Source of the DNA: Schistocerca nitens
Lineage: Eukaryota > Arthropoda > Insecta > Orthoptera > Acrididae
NCBI RefSeq assembly: GCF_023898315.1
Contig: NC_064622.1
Coordinates: forward strand, 167,606,178 to 167,670,177
Reading direction: 5' to 3'
Length of the DNA stretch: 64,000 nucleotides
Both the position numbers and the translations under genes were made by a program. The notes under the pieces were generated by a model. The model ran no database searches and was not told the DNA's origin. It was given only the letters and a program-made list of their open reading frames with translations. Each line of letters opens with the position of its first letter. Positions within the stretch are counted from its first letter, which is position 1. Positions 41,695-52,070 of the stretch are shown here, in pieces.

Positions 41695-41895
41695 TGGCAG
41701 ATTAAAACTGTGTGCCGGACCGAGACTCGAACTCGGGACCTTTGCCTTTCGCGGGCAAGTGCTCTACCAGCTGAGCTACCCAAGCACGACTCACGACCCG
41801 TCATCGCAGCTTTAATTCCGCCAGTACCTCGTCTCCTATCTTCCAAACTGGCGGAATTAAAGCTGTGAGGAGAGATCGTTAGTCGTGCTTAGGTA
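41695..41895 (-). mobile_element. tRNA-like SINE fragment with an internal hairpin
   Basis: Same family as the units at 29878-30486: the minus strand has TAGCTCAGCTGGTAGAGCAC and GAGTTCGAGTC. Beyond it, CAGCTTTAATTCCGCCAG (41807-41824) is repeated inverted at 41848-41865, giving an 18-bp perfect stem. The fragment ends at CTTAGGTA, where the Tc1-like element begins; that TA corresponds to the start of an opposing A box. Confidence 0.75.
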
Positions 41896-43317
41896 CACTC
41901 CTGGAAATTGAAATAAGAACACCGTGAATTCATTGTCCCAGGAAGGGGAAACTTTATTGACACATTCCTGGGGTCAGATACATCACATGAGCACACTGAC
42001 AGAACCACAGGCACATAGACACAGGCAACAGAGCATGCACAATGTCGGCACTAGTACAGTGTATATCCACCTTTCGCAGCAATGCAGGCTGCTATTCTCC
42101 CATGGAGACGATCGTAGAGATGCTGGATGTAGTCCTGTGGAACGGCTTGCCATGCCATTTCCACCTGGCGCCTCAGTTGGACCAGCGTTCGTGCTGGACG
42201 TGCAGACCGCGTGAGACGACGCTTCATCCAGTCCCAAACATGCTCAATGGGGGACAGATCCGGAGATCTTGCTGGCCAGGGTAGTTGACTTACACCTTCT
42301 AGAGCACGTTGGGTGGCACGGGATACATGCGGACGTGCATTGTCCTGTTGGAACAGCAAGTTCCCTTGCCGGTCTAGGAATGGTAGAACGATGGGTTCGA
42401 TGACGGTTTGGATGTACCGTGCACTATTCAGTGTCCCCTCGACGATCACCAGTGGTGTACGGCCAGTGTAGGAGATCGCTCCCCACAACATGACGCCGGG
42501 TGTTGGCCCTGTGTGCCTCGGTCGTATGCAGTCCTGATTGTGGCGCTCACCTGCACGGCGCCAAACACGCATACGACCATCATTGGCACCAAGGCAGAAG
42601 CGACTCTCATCGCTGAAGACGACACGTCTCCATTCGTCCCTCCATTCACGCCTGTCGCGACACCACTGGAGGCGGGCTGCACGATGTTGGGGCGTGAGCG
42701 GAAGACGGCCTAACGGTGTGCGGGACCGTAGCCCAGCTTCATGGAGACGGTTGCGAATGGTCCTCGCCGATACCCCAGGAGCAACAGTGTCCCTAATTTG
42801 CTGGGAAGTGGCGGTGCGGTCCCCTGCGGCACTGCGTAGGATCCTACGGCTTGGCGTGCATCCGTGCGTCGCTGCGGTCCGGTCCCAGGTCGACGGGCAC
42901 GTGCACCTTCCGCCGACCACTGGCGACAACATCGATGTACTGTGGAGACCTCACGCCCCACGTGTTGAGCAATTCGGCGGTACGTCCACCCGGCCTCCCG
43001 CATGCCCACTATACGCCCTCGCTCAAAGTCCGTCAACTGCACATACGGTTCACGTCCACGCTGTCGCGGCATGCTACCAGTGTTAAAGACTGCGATGGAG
43101 CTCCGTATGCCACGGCAAACTGGCTGACACTGACGGCGGCGGTGCACAAATGCTGCGCAGCTAGCGCCATTCGACGGCCAACACCGCGGTTCCTGGTGTG
43201 TCCGCTGTGCCGTGCGTGTGATCATTGCTTGTACAGCCCTCTCGCAGTGTCTGGAGCAAGTATGGTGGGTCTGACACACCGGTGTCAATGTGTTCTTTTT
43301 TTCCATTTCCAGGAGTG
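41896..43317 (-). mobile_element. Tc1-like element, family T2, nearly intact
   Basis: Ends CACTCCTGGAAATTGAAATA and TTTCCATTTCCAGGAGTG form about 28-bp inverted repeats, each next to TA. The length (1422 bp) and a single transposase fit an autonomous-type Tc1 element with one visible lesion. Confidence 0.93.
42051..43072 (-). pseudogene. Tc1-like transposase, T2, one frameshift
   Basis: Start at the ATG complementary to 43070-43072 (MPRQRGREPYVQLTDFERGR). The N-terminal part has two HTH segments (WTYRRIAQHVGR, VSTVHRCCRQWSAEG). At about 42850 the frame shifts once; the second frame carries SARTIRNRLHEAGLRSRTPL, the first catalytic Asp in RVVFSDESRF, PGVMLWGAISYTG, LLFQQDNARPHV with the second Asp, and SPDLSPIEHVWDWM with the Glu. 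It ends in GGYTLY at 42051. Only 32 residues lie between the second Asp and the Glu. Total length of about 340 codons is normal for Tc1. Apart from the frameshift, no premature stop is seen. Confidence 0.93.
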
Positions 43318-43450
43318 TAGTTCAGTTGGCAAGTCCGCCTTTGGCCGCGGAGCAACTCTGACTTGTTTACGTCCCGGCTGCGAACGTTCGCGGAAGAAGC
43401 GGTGTTTACACCATCGTCACTCGAGTGTGTTACTGTTTGAATTGAACGCA

Positions 43451-44901
43451 ATGGCACACAATTTCCGAAAAACCACGATACATTTCACGTTCTGTAACGA
43501 GTATGCAAGACCGAAGGCTTTCGAAATCGAACATTTCTTGAGGGACGAAGTGCATCTTAATTACACTGAGATTATTGGAAATTTATCAGTTGTGAGCAGC
43601 ACTCTTTACGTAAAGATGATTGATGACGCAGCATGCGATAGAATCACTGAAGCCGCCAAACCAGGATACCAATTCCGACACTCCGATGGTCATATTGGCG
43701 AAGTTTTAGTAGCTCATTCGGGCCTGGGCGTGCGTACGATTCGAGTCTTCGAGCTGCAGCCGGCCGGGGTGGCCGAGCGGTTAAAGGCGCTACAGTCTGG
43801 AACCGCACGACCGCTACGGTCGCAGGTTCGAATCCTGCCTCGGGCATGGATGTGTGTGATGTCCTTAGGTTAGTTAGGTTTAAGTAGTTCTAAGTTCTAG
43901 GGGACTTATGACCACAGCAGTTGAGTCCCATAGTGCTCAGAGCCATTTGAACCATTTTTTTTTCTTCGAGCTGCCTTTCGAGGTACCCGAATCATTGGTC
44001 ACTGAATCACTCCTGCCATATGGAAGAGTTATTAGTCATACGGCCGAACGTTGGGCAAGTTTTAGCACGTATCCAGTGCTCAATGGTGTCCGACAGGTAC
44101 GAATTGCCGTTACGAAACATGTGCCATCGTACATAAGCATCGGCGGCTGTGGAGCTATTGTCATCTATGATGGACAGCCCCGGACATGCTCCGGGTGTGG
44201 TGATGAAGTATATCTTCGATCTGCGCGTATGCAGAGGAGACTCGTGCAACTCCCCAGCGGAGACTTCCAGAATCCGACAACACCAACGTCACTGCCGATG
44301 ACTTAAGTGACGGCGCTTCGCGGGGAGGTGACGCCGAGGTCGGAGCGCACTATCGAACCAACGCCACAGTTGATTGAGGCGCCTTCGGGCCCCACTGAAG
44401 AAGGAATGGCTCCGACCAACCTCCAATCCCAGACACTACAGGTGGTGCAGAAAGAGGATAGCATCACTCCCCAGGGCGTTGTGGCGGCGGCGAGAAAGCA
44501 AGAGATACAAGATTCGCCAACACCAGAGGCCGAGGTTAGGGTCCGCAAACAACGCTCGTCAAAGCGCCGCAAGAAGCGCCGACTATGCGAAGACGCTCCC
44601 TTCTCTTCTTGGGAGCTCAGATGAGTCTAACACTATGAACCTGTCTGACTTGGAACCACAAGCGTCGAACAGTGAAAAGATGTCATGTCGTTCAGACGAC
44701 GCATCCGCTCAGGGGCCTGCTACCCCTTCTGCGGCGGAGTCTAAAGCTGCGAAAGAACCACAGATGCCACACATCAGTGTCGCACAGGGCAATTTGGAGC
44801 ACCCCAATAATATCAGCTGGGACGAGCAGGACGACGAAATCACCGATGCGGACCATTCTATTGGTGGGGACTTGCATCCGTTCGCATCTCAAGAAACCTA
44901 A
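43451..44901 (+). pseudogene. LINE ORF1 (gag-like), interrupted by a SINE
   Basis: The ATG at 43451 opens MAHNFRKTTIHFTFCNEYAR, and the frame runs to VRTIRVFELQ where a SINE enters. Beyond it LPFEVPESLVTESLLPYGRV continues, then VRQVRIAVTKHVPSYISIGG and YDGQPRTCSGCGDE. Only the first CxxC of a zinc knuckle is recognisable. The SINE plus one duplication copy adds 217 bp (one more than a multiple of three), and the downstream part is indeed shifted by one. A single TAA at 44304-44306 precedes a basic/acidic tail, which shifts frame near 44600 and ends at 44901. It is expected to bind element RNA. Confidence 0.85.
43758..43962 (+). mobile_element. tRNA-headed SINE inside LINE ORF1
   Basis: Class II-like head (GGTGGCCGAGCGGTTAAAGG; GGTTCGAATCC), common tail, T run. 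A perfect 12-bp duplication TCTTCGAGCTGC flanks it (43746-43757, 43963-43974). Confidence 0.95.
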
Positions 44902-44988
44902 TGCCGCAGGGACACGTCCGTCGGGCGACCCTCTGCGGATGTGCAAAGGGACTATCGATAAGGTGAAATTTCGTCATTTTAACGTCAT

Positions 44989-45670
44989 GTGAAGATGACA
45001 GCTACTCGAACCCAGGCATACAGAATAGGGATAGTGAACGTAAATACCATTAGATCGCCAGTGAAACAGCAGTTGTTTAGGGTCATGATATACGTGTCAG
45101 ATGTGGATATACTGATGGTGCAGGAAATTTACACTCCTGAGTTCCAGGAAGTGCATGGATACATCTCCTACACCTCGCCTCACTCGAACAACGACAGTGG
45201 AACGACGATATTGGTCCGGGACGGTATTCCGGTTCGCGACCTGGCTTACCTGCCTTCGGCACGAGGACTGGCGATCTGTTCATGGAATTCGTATTCTCAA
45301 TGTTAATGCCCCTTCCAGCACAGACAACCGAAGGGCGCGTGCCAGATATTATTTGGAAGACATTGTGCCCTTATTTACCGGCAGATTCGATCATTTCATT
45401 ATATGTGGTGACTTCAATTGCGTTTTAGCCCAAAAAAGACCAGACTCCACATTACAATACCTGTCGTGAATTGCATGTACTATGCTGGAACCTGGAGTTA
45501 AGCGACACCTGGGACAGGATTCATAGGAACCGTGAGGGATATACTTTTTTTACCAGTCACTTGATCGAATATATGTTTCGGTTGTCCTACAGGTTGAGAT
45601 GGTCGACGCGGAACGATGGCCTGCGGCATTTACTGATCATCTGGCTTACATTTGTACCATATCACTCCCT
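44989..45670 (+). pseudogene. LINE ORF2, endonuclease domain
   Basis: Frame 44989-45306 has IGIVNVNTIRSPVKQQLF and LMVQEIYTPEFQ, the N-terminal and QE(T/I) motifs of an AP-like endonuclease, then DSGTTILVRDGIPV. After a frameshift, LNVNAPSS and FIICGDFNCVLA supply the catalytic GDFN motif. After another shift come LSDTWDRIHRNREGYTFFTS and a corrupted SRID region. This enzyme nicks target DNA for reverse transcription. Three frames are needed to read it, and no reverse transcriptase follows. Confidence 0.87.
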
Positions 45671-45754
45671 AGGCAAAGTGAAGCCGCGGGACATGGAAGC
45701 TCAATTCGTCACTTTTGGCAGACCCCGAATGTCGCCTGAGAGTCGAGGAGGTAT

Positions 45755-45885
45755 CGGCCGCCGACCGGGTTGGCCGAGCGGTTCTAGGCACTACAGTCTG
45801 GAACCGCGCGACCGCTACGGTCGCAGCTTCGAATCGTGCCTTGGGCATGGGTATGTGTGATGTCCTTTTTTGAACCATTTGAACC
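45755..45885 (+). mobile_element. tRNA-headed SINE, internally deleted
   Basis: The head is complete (GGTTGGCCGAGCGGTTCTAG; CAGCTTCGAATCG with a mutated B box), then GTGATGTCC joins directly to TTTTTTGAACCATTTGAACC. The middle of the tail is gone. Confidence 0.85.
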
Positions 45886-46200
45886 CTAATTATATAATAA
45901 AGTGACGTCAGCAATATCGGCCTGTAGGTATGTCATCTGTCCTACGACTCTTCTAGAAAATGGGTATGGCCTGCTCTTTTTTCCAGTGACTATGTACACT
46001 TCGTGGCTCCGGCGACAAACTACCCCTAGAAGGGGGGCAAGTTGCTTCACACGATCATTGGAGACTATCACAGGTATCTCATCTGGTCCAGATGCCTTTC
46101 CACTATTAAGCGATAGTAGTTGCATCTTCTATTCGACGATCATGTATCTCCCACGTCGTAGTTCGTGCGATGACAGGCTGAATCACATTATGATCTTCCG
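45886..46200 (-). pseudogene. LINE reverse transcriptase N-terminal fragment
   Basis: Minus-strand frame 45886-46125 reads LNSGKASGPDEIPV, the fingers-domain motif (KAPGPDGIP) of LINE reverse transcriptases, then LAPLLGVVCRRS and KKSRPYP. A relic in opposite orientation to the LINEs on both sides. Confidence 0.62.
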
Positions 46201-46407
46201 TGGTGGAACAACTTGAGAATACCGAATTCAGTATTTCGGCCTCTCTGTTGAGGCAGACATCGAAAAGATCGCACTTCAGTCTCATTCAGTTTCTTAAATC
46301 GCGGAGCCACTCAGCTTCAGAAGTCCAGCTGGAAAAGAAAACTCTGATCCAACAAGTAGAGCTGTACGGTTGGGAAACTTGGAGTGCTCATAAAAAAGAT
46401 TTACTTA

Positions 46408-47815
46408 CATTGCTGGCCATTAAAACTGCTACACCACGAATATGACGTGCTACAGACGCGATATTTAACCGACTGGAAGCAGATTCAGTGATATGCAAAT
46501 GATTAGCTTTTCAGAGCATTCACACAAGGTTGGCGCCGGTGGCGACACCTGCAAAGTGCTGACATGAGGAAAGTTTCCAACCGATTTCTCATACACAAAC
46601 AGCAGTTGACCGGCGTTGCCTGGTGAAACGTTGTTGCGACGCCTCGTGTAAGGAGGATAAATGCGTACCATCACGTTTTCGACTTTGATAAAGGTCGGAT
46701 TGTAGCCTATCGCGATTGCGGTTTATCGCATCGCGACATTGCTGCTCGCGTTGGTCGAGATCCAGTGACTGTTAGCAGGATATGGAATCGGTGGGTTCAG
46801 GAAGGTAATACGGAACGCCGTGCTGGATCCCAACGGCCTCGTATCACTAGCAGTCGAGATGACAGGCATCTTATCCGCATGGCTGTAACGGATCGTGCAG
46901 CCACGTCTCGATCCCTGAGTCAACAGATGGTGATGTTTGAAAGACAACAACCATCTGCACGAACAGTTCGACGACGTTTGCAGCAGCATGGACTATCAGC
47001 TCGGAGACCATGGTTGCGGTTACCCTTGACGCTGCATCACAGACAGGAGCGACTGCGATGGTGCACTCAAGGACGAACATGGGTGCACGAATGGCAAAAC
47101 GTCATTTTTTTCGGCTGAATCCAGGTTCTGTTTACAGCATCATGATGGTCGCATCCGTGTTTGGCGACATCGCGGTGAACGCACGTTGAAAGCGTGTATT
47201 CGTCATCGCTATACTGGCGCATCACCCGGCGTGATGGTATGGGGTGCCACTGGTTACACGTCTCGGTCACCTCTTGTTCGCATTGACGGCGCTTTGAACA
47301 GTGGACGTTACGTTTGAGATGTGTTACGACCCGTGGCTCTACCCTTCATTCGATCCCTGTGAAACCCTACATTTCAGGAGGGTAATGCAGGACCGCATGT
47401 TGCAGGTCCTGTACGGGCATTTCTGGATACAGAAAATGTTCGACTGCTGCCCTGGCGAGCACATTCTCCAAATCTCTCACCAATTGAAAACGTGTTGTCA
47501 ATATTGGCCGAGCAACTGGCTCGTTACAATACGCCAGTCAGTACTCTTGATGAACTGTGGTATCGTGTTGAAGCTGCATGGGCAGCTGTACCTGTACACG
47601 CCATCCAAGCTCTGTTTGACTCAATGCCCAGGCGTATCAAGGCCGTTATTACGGCCAGAAATAGTTGTTCTGGGTACTGATTCCTCATGATCTATGTACG
47701 CAAATTGCGTGAAAATGTAATCACATGTCAGTTCTAGTGTAACATATTTGTCCAATGAATACCCGTTTATCATCTGCATTTCTTCTTGGTGTAGCAATTT
47801 TAATGGCCAGTAGTG
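46408..47815 (+). mobile_element. Tc1-like element, family T1 copy c
   Basis: Ends CATTGCTGGCCATTAAAACT and AATTTTAATGGCCAGTAGTG, each beside TA. No internal insertion; length 1408 bp. Confidence 0.93.
46639..47680 (+). pseudogene. Tc1-like transposase, T1 copy c
   Basis: The usual start codon is ACG (46639-46641) instead of ATG. Frame 46765-47118 holds TVSRIWNRWVQEGNTERRAG through VHEWQNVIFFG, where the first catalytic Asp region (SDES) is damaged by an indel at 47106-47112. A GVMVWGATGY block follows. The second-Asp block is lost to a frameshift around 47320-47400, and the frame recovers in LAEQLARYNTPVSTLDELWY to the terminal SGY and TGA at 47678-47680. Inactive. Confidence 0.9.
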
Positions 47816-48210
47816 TAACATTCTCGTCTTCGGGAGGAAGTTGTTAAGAAAGATCTACGATCCGGTACGAGATGATTCCAGTGGGAAGAACAGCATCCGG
47901 CATACTTGTGAGCTGGATGAGATTTGCAAAAGAGCAGATGTTGTAGGCGTGATGAGGAGCAAGTGCCTTGTATGTGCAGGTCATGTCTTTCTGACGGGTA
48001 AACATCGGTGTCCTTGTGAGTGCATTTTATTCCGCGCTGCAGAAGGCCACTAGGTAAACCAAAGAAAAGGGAGAGAAGTGGAATCCGCGAAGAGATCGGC
48101 ATAGAGGAAAACTGGAGGCAGGAAGCAGGAAACAGAATCTAGTGCAGAAGGAGCCTTGAAACTGCGCAAGGCGAAGCGAGGCCTGACCAAGTAAGGTAGA
48201 GCAAGGAAGG

Positions 48211-48966
48211 CCTTCCCTCTGCAATTTTCCGTTTAGTTACTAGGATATTCTGGGGTACAGCAGACAGTATGACCCTGAACTTCATAACGTTAAGTCAGAG
48301 ATTAATTACTGAAGTTCAAAGTACTTTGTGAGTTCTCTCTGAAGCATTTACAGGACACAGCTGATGAAATTTGCATACAGTTTATGTTGTGGATCACATT
48401 CTGATGTATATGTAAGGGACATACAGTAGCGGCACACTCAAGCCTCACAGGCCTTTCCGAGGTAGGAGTGGAAGGCGCGACCTGAGCCTGCCTTACGAGG
48501 CGGTGACGCTACCCCCAGCCCTCGGTTGCCACGTTCTGTAGCTGATTCGTCCTGACGGCAGCGGGGAACAATGTGCAGCAGCCGCAGGTGTCCCGTGCCC
48601 TTGAGAACCGTTGCGCGCCCGCGGCCCCTGTGGGTGGTCAGCGCGGACACGACGTGCCTGGAGTGGCTGCGTCATGTTCTTGCACCTGCGGCTGTTTTAA
48701 GGCGCTACGGTCTAGTTTAAATGAGTTGGCGTCTGATGCTTCAGGTACAAGGCTGCGACGTTGTCGTGCAAGCAGCCACCACGGCTCCCTGCTAGAAAAT
48801 CGCTTTAAAGTCTGTCTCCTATAGAAACTACGTACGGTAAAGGTCTCTCTTTTCTCTCTAAACATGTCAATAATCTTAGCTGTATTTGGGACCAGATGAC
48901 ATTTTCAGTTGTAATGAGTCAAAAAATGTCAGTTTGCGTCCATTACCTGAAAAGTTTCCGAACATA
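48211..48966. other. Unassigned DNA, partly GC-rich
   Basis: A GC-rich stretch at about 48440-48720 gives short overlapping frames with no motif. The rest is ordinary AT-rich DNA. Confidence 0.35.
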
Positions 48967-50382
48967 CATTACTGGCCATTACAATTGCTACATCAAGAAG
49001 AAATGCAGATGATAAACGGGTATTCATTGGACAAATGTATTATACATATTATACTAGAACTGACATGTGATTACATTTTCACGCAATTTGGGTGCATAGA
49101 TCCTGAGAAATCAGTACCCACAACAACCACCTCTGGCCGTAATAACGGCATTGATACGCCTGGGTATTGAGTCAAACAGAGTTTGGATGGCGTATGCAGG
49201 TACAGCTACATATGCAGCTTCAACACGATACCACAGGTCATCAAGAGTAGTGACTGGCGTATTGTGACCAGGCAGTTGCTCGGCCACCATTTACCACACG
49301 TTTTCACTTGGTGAGAGATCTGGGGAATGTGCTCGCTAGGGCAGCAGTCGAACATTTTCTGTATCCAGAAAGGCCCGTACAGGATCTGCAACATGCGGTC
49401 CTGCATTATCTTGCTGAAATGTAGGGTTTCACAAGGATCTAATGAAGGGTAGAGCCACGGGTCGTAACACATCTGAAATGTAACGTCCACTTTACAATGT
49501 GCCGTCAGTGCGAACAAGAGGTGACCGAGACGTGTAACCAATGGCACCCCATACCATCACGTCGGGTGATACGCCAGTATGGCGATGGCGAATACACGCT
49601 TCCAATGTGCATTCACTGCGATGTCGCCAAACACGGGTGCGACCATCATGATGCTGTAAACAGAACCTGGATTCATCCGAAAAAAATGACGTTTTGCCAT
49701 TCGTGCACCCAGGTTCGTTGTTGAGTCACCATCGCAGGCGCTCCTGTCTGTGATGCAGCGTCAAGGGTAACCGCAGCCACGGTCTCCGAGCTGATAGTCC
49801 ATGCTGCTGCAAACGTCGTCGAACTGTTCGTGTAATTAGTTGTTGTCTTGCAAACGTCCCCATCTGTTGACCCAGTGTTCGAGACGTGGCTGCACGATCC
49901 GTTACAGCCATGCAGATAAGATGCCTGTCATGTCGACTGCTAGTGATACGAGGCCATTGGGATCCAGCACGGCAATCCGTATTACCCTCCTGAACCCACC
50001 GATTCCATATTCTGCTAACAGTCATTGGATATCGACCAACGCGAGCAGCATTGTCGCGATACGATAAACCGCAATCACGATAGGCTACAATCCGACCTTT
50101 ATCAAAGTCGGAAACGTGATGGTACGCATTTCTCCTCCTTACACGAGGCATCACAACAACGTTTCACCAGGCAACGCCGGTCAACTGCTGTTTGTGTATG
50201 AGAAATCGGTTGGCAACTTTCCTCATGTCAGCACCTTGTATGTGTCGCCACCGCCGCCAACCTTGTGTGAACGCTCTAAAAAGCTAATCATTTGCATATC
50301 ACAGCATCTACTTCCTGACGGTTAAATATCGCGTCTGTAGCACGTCATCTTCGTGGTGTAGCAATTTTAATGGCCAGTAGTG
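48967..50382 (-). mobile_element. Tc1-like element, family T1 copy d
   Basis: Ends CATTACTGGCCATTACAATT and AATTTTAATGGCCAGTAGTG beside TA on both sides. Same family as copy c, which lies 1.15 kb away in the opposite orientation. Confidence 0.93.
49111..50151 (-). pseudogene. Tc1-like transposase, T1 copy d
   Basis: Starts at the ATG complementary to 50149-50151 (MPRVRRRNAYHHVSDFDKGR). The HTH and linker are intact in one frame to HHRQERLRW (49726). The frame then shifts before VHEWQNVIFFG, again near the first Asp, and again before the DNA-PH and SPIENVW blocks. The C-terminus ends at the stop complementary to 49111-49113. It has the best preserved N-terminal DNA-binding half of the four copies. 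Confidence 0.9.
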
Positions 50383-50408
50383 TATTTCCACAAGATGTAA
50401 AACGTAAG

Positions 50409-50680
50409 CCAACGGCCTTGTCGTAGCGGTAACACCTGTTCCCGTCTGACCACCGAGGTTAAGCGCTGTCGGGCCGGGCTAGCATTTGGGTGGGTGACCA
50501 TCCGGTCCGCCGAGCGCTATTGGCAAGCAGGGTGCACTCAGCCCTTGTGAGACGAAGTGAGGAGCTACTTGACTGAGAAGTAGGAGCGCCGTGTGCTGAC
50601 CACACGCTCCTCTACATCCGCATCAAATGACGGCTGTAGATGACACTGCGGCCTCCATGGCTTGTTCGGGCAGAGTTTAG
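50409..50680 (+). mobile_element. 5S rRNA-derived SINE, copy 2
   Basis: Starts GCCAACGGCCTTGTCG and keeps CACCTGTTCCCGTC, CCACCGAGGTTAAGCGCTG and TTTGGGTGGGTGACCATCC, the 5S-like promoter blocks. The body (GTGCACTCAGCCCTTGTGAG, GAGGAGCTACTTGACTGAG) is related to, but clearly diverged from, the copy at 20608. Subfamily difference is evident from the different second half. Confidence 0.86.
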
Positions 50681-51984
50681 TTTTACGTGAAACGTATACA
50701 TGTGCAAGCACTCGTTCTACCCAACCTCCACTGTTGTGAGGTATTTCAACACGGCGCGAGTCATGAAAATACAAAACTGTTAGGACTAACCACGAATGCT
50801 TTTGTGCGTTACATTTGCAACATCTGTCGGTAATACCGTAGGTATACATGCGACAGCAGGCGTACCTAGTATGCTCGAAAACGCCGCGCATAAAAACTAG
50901 ATTTTCCGGTGCTCATGCCTCGGGTTCTGTGACTGATAAAAATGATGGGGTCAGGTGTTTTGGAAAGCCCTTTGGCTAGGGACTATTTGTACACCCAACA
51001 GAGAGATCGTCCTTGTGTCTCTGTCCGACAGTACAGCGTGAAAGTATGAACATTTCCTCTTGGTCAGACAATTGGGGCAAGTCGAATGATTCTTTTTGCA
51101 TTTGATATGGTCTGCATTGGGCGTGCTGGGACTTTTAGAGGCACCATTAGCTCATGGTCCGTTTCCTGTAAAATCCTACAAAGCTTTTTTCACTATATTT
51201 TCGCCTCACCATTGGACCAAAACCCAGCCGAGGAGTCCAAGACTGCTGTGCATATCAAATGGCTGAAACTTTTGCGTTATGTTCCTAAGATCCAGATCTC
51301 GAATTTCCTTGATACGTTTATCCGTTTCCAAGATACAGAGGTTGAAAGTCACCCTGCTTCTGCACGTAAATTCTGGAATGGGGCGAAATCTACATTATAA
51401 ATAACCTCGGCAAATTGCTCGAATTTTAACAATATATTCTGTTCAAATTTCTCCAGAAGCACACCAAAACTTGTTTTCTGGGTACCAAAGGCCACGGATG
51501 CCGAGACGGTTGTGCATAGGGAATGGGCGTAGTTTTTACGATGTATTCCTAAGATTCCGATCTCGTAAAACCCTGAAAATTGACTTCGTGTCTTTAACCG
51601 TTTCCGAGATACAGATGTTCAAAGTTACCCTTCTTGTTTATAAAATGATGCATCACAAGAAAATATGGTGTAAAATGGCTCCGTTATCATCTGGGAGCCC
51701 CATGCTGTGTAGTACTCAAGCAAATGCAAAAGTTTTTTTGCACATAAAATCCGGTATGAGTTGTAAAATTAGATTTGCGGAGTTTCTGTTTCGCGTAAGT
51801 AAACTAGATTTTAATGACCAATACATTTCGTTTCATATGAGTTACATGCTCTGTTGCAGCAGGGAAAAGAAGGGAAGCAGTGAAAAAATGTACCTATCAG
51901 AGCAAAAAAAAAAAAAAGCAATATGTTACTGTTTACTTATGTTTATTTAAAACCGTGTGAATGAAAAGTGGGCTACAAGCTGCC
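50681..51984. repeat. Unassigned DNA with two diverged direct repeats
   Basis: Segments at about 51236-51375 and 51500-51645 are diverged direct copies: both contain CCTAAGAT.C.GATCTCG, then a TTTATCCGTTTCCAAGATAC / TTTAACCGTTTCCGAGATAC block and GT(T/)CAAAGT(T/C)ACCC. Period about 275 bp. No coding motif is visible in either; the rest of the interval is unassigned. Confidence 0.5.
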
Positions 51985-52070
51985 TCATTCTGCCTTTCTC
52001 AGTACCTTTAAAAGTATCCCAAAAATTATGACATCTACATTCATACTCTGCAAGCCACCTGGCGGTGTGT
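51985..52070 (-). mobile_element. Possible 3' tail of a CR1-type LINE
   Basis: The plus strand reads CATCTACATTCATACTCTGC followed by AAGCCACCTGGCGGTGTGTGGCGGA. This resembles the TCTACATCTACAT-type 3' ends of the LINEs at 17437 and 54283, but belongs to another subfamily. Short and without coding sequence. Confidence 0.45.

Larger units (their letters stand above)
43320..45754 (+). mobile_element. LINE with ORF1 and endonuclease, 3' part lost
   Basis: It begins beside the Tc1 element with an apparent 5' UTR, then ORF1 (43451-44901) and the endonuclease part of ORF2 (44989 to about 45670). The reverse transcriptase is missing: a truncated SINE and a minus-strand LINE fragment follow. The two-ORF layout with an AP-type endonuclease fits the Jockey/I/R1 group; the clade is not certain. 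Confidence 0.82.
46210..48210 (+). pseudogene. RTE-like LINE C-terminal part, split by Tc1 copy c
   Basis: Before the Tc1 element: TLIQQVELYGWETWSAHKKD (46345-46400), the YGCETWT block near the end of RTE-type proteins. After it: LRKIYDPVRDD, IRHTCELDEICKRADVVGVM, SKCLVCAGHVFLT and degraded downstream sequence to about 48210. The Tc1 element entered at a TA between the two and reading resumes in the expected place. Compare the RTE-like tail at 24532-25053, which is a different subfamily. Confidence 0.78.

Noticed and set aside
43765-43850. Possible class II tRNA gene
   Set aside because: Part of a SINE with a family tail and a perfect 12-bp target duplication; twelve such heads occur in the window.
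42538-43873. Plus-strand frames of 182 and 340 codons across the Tc1-like T2 element
   Set aside because: Antisense shadows of the GC-rich transposase on the minus strand; the 340-codon frame then runs by chance into the LINE ORF1 frame.
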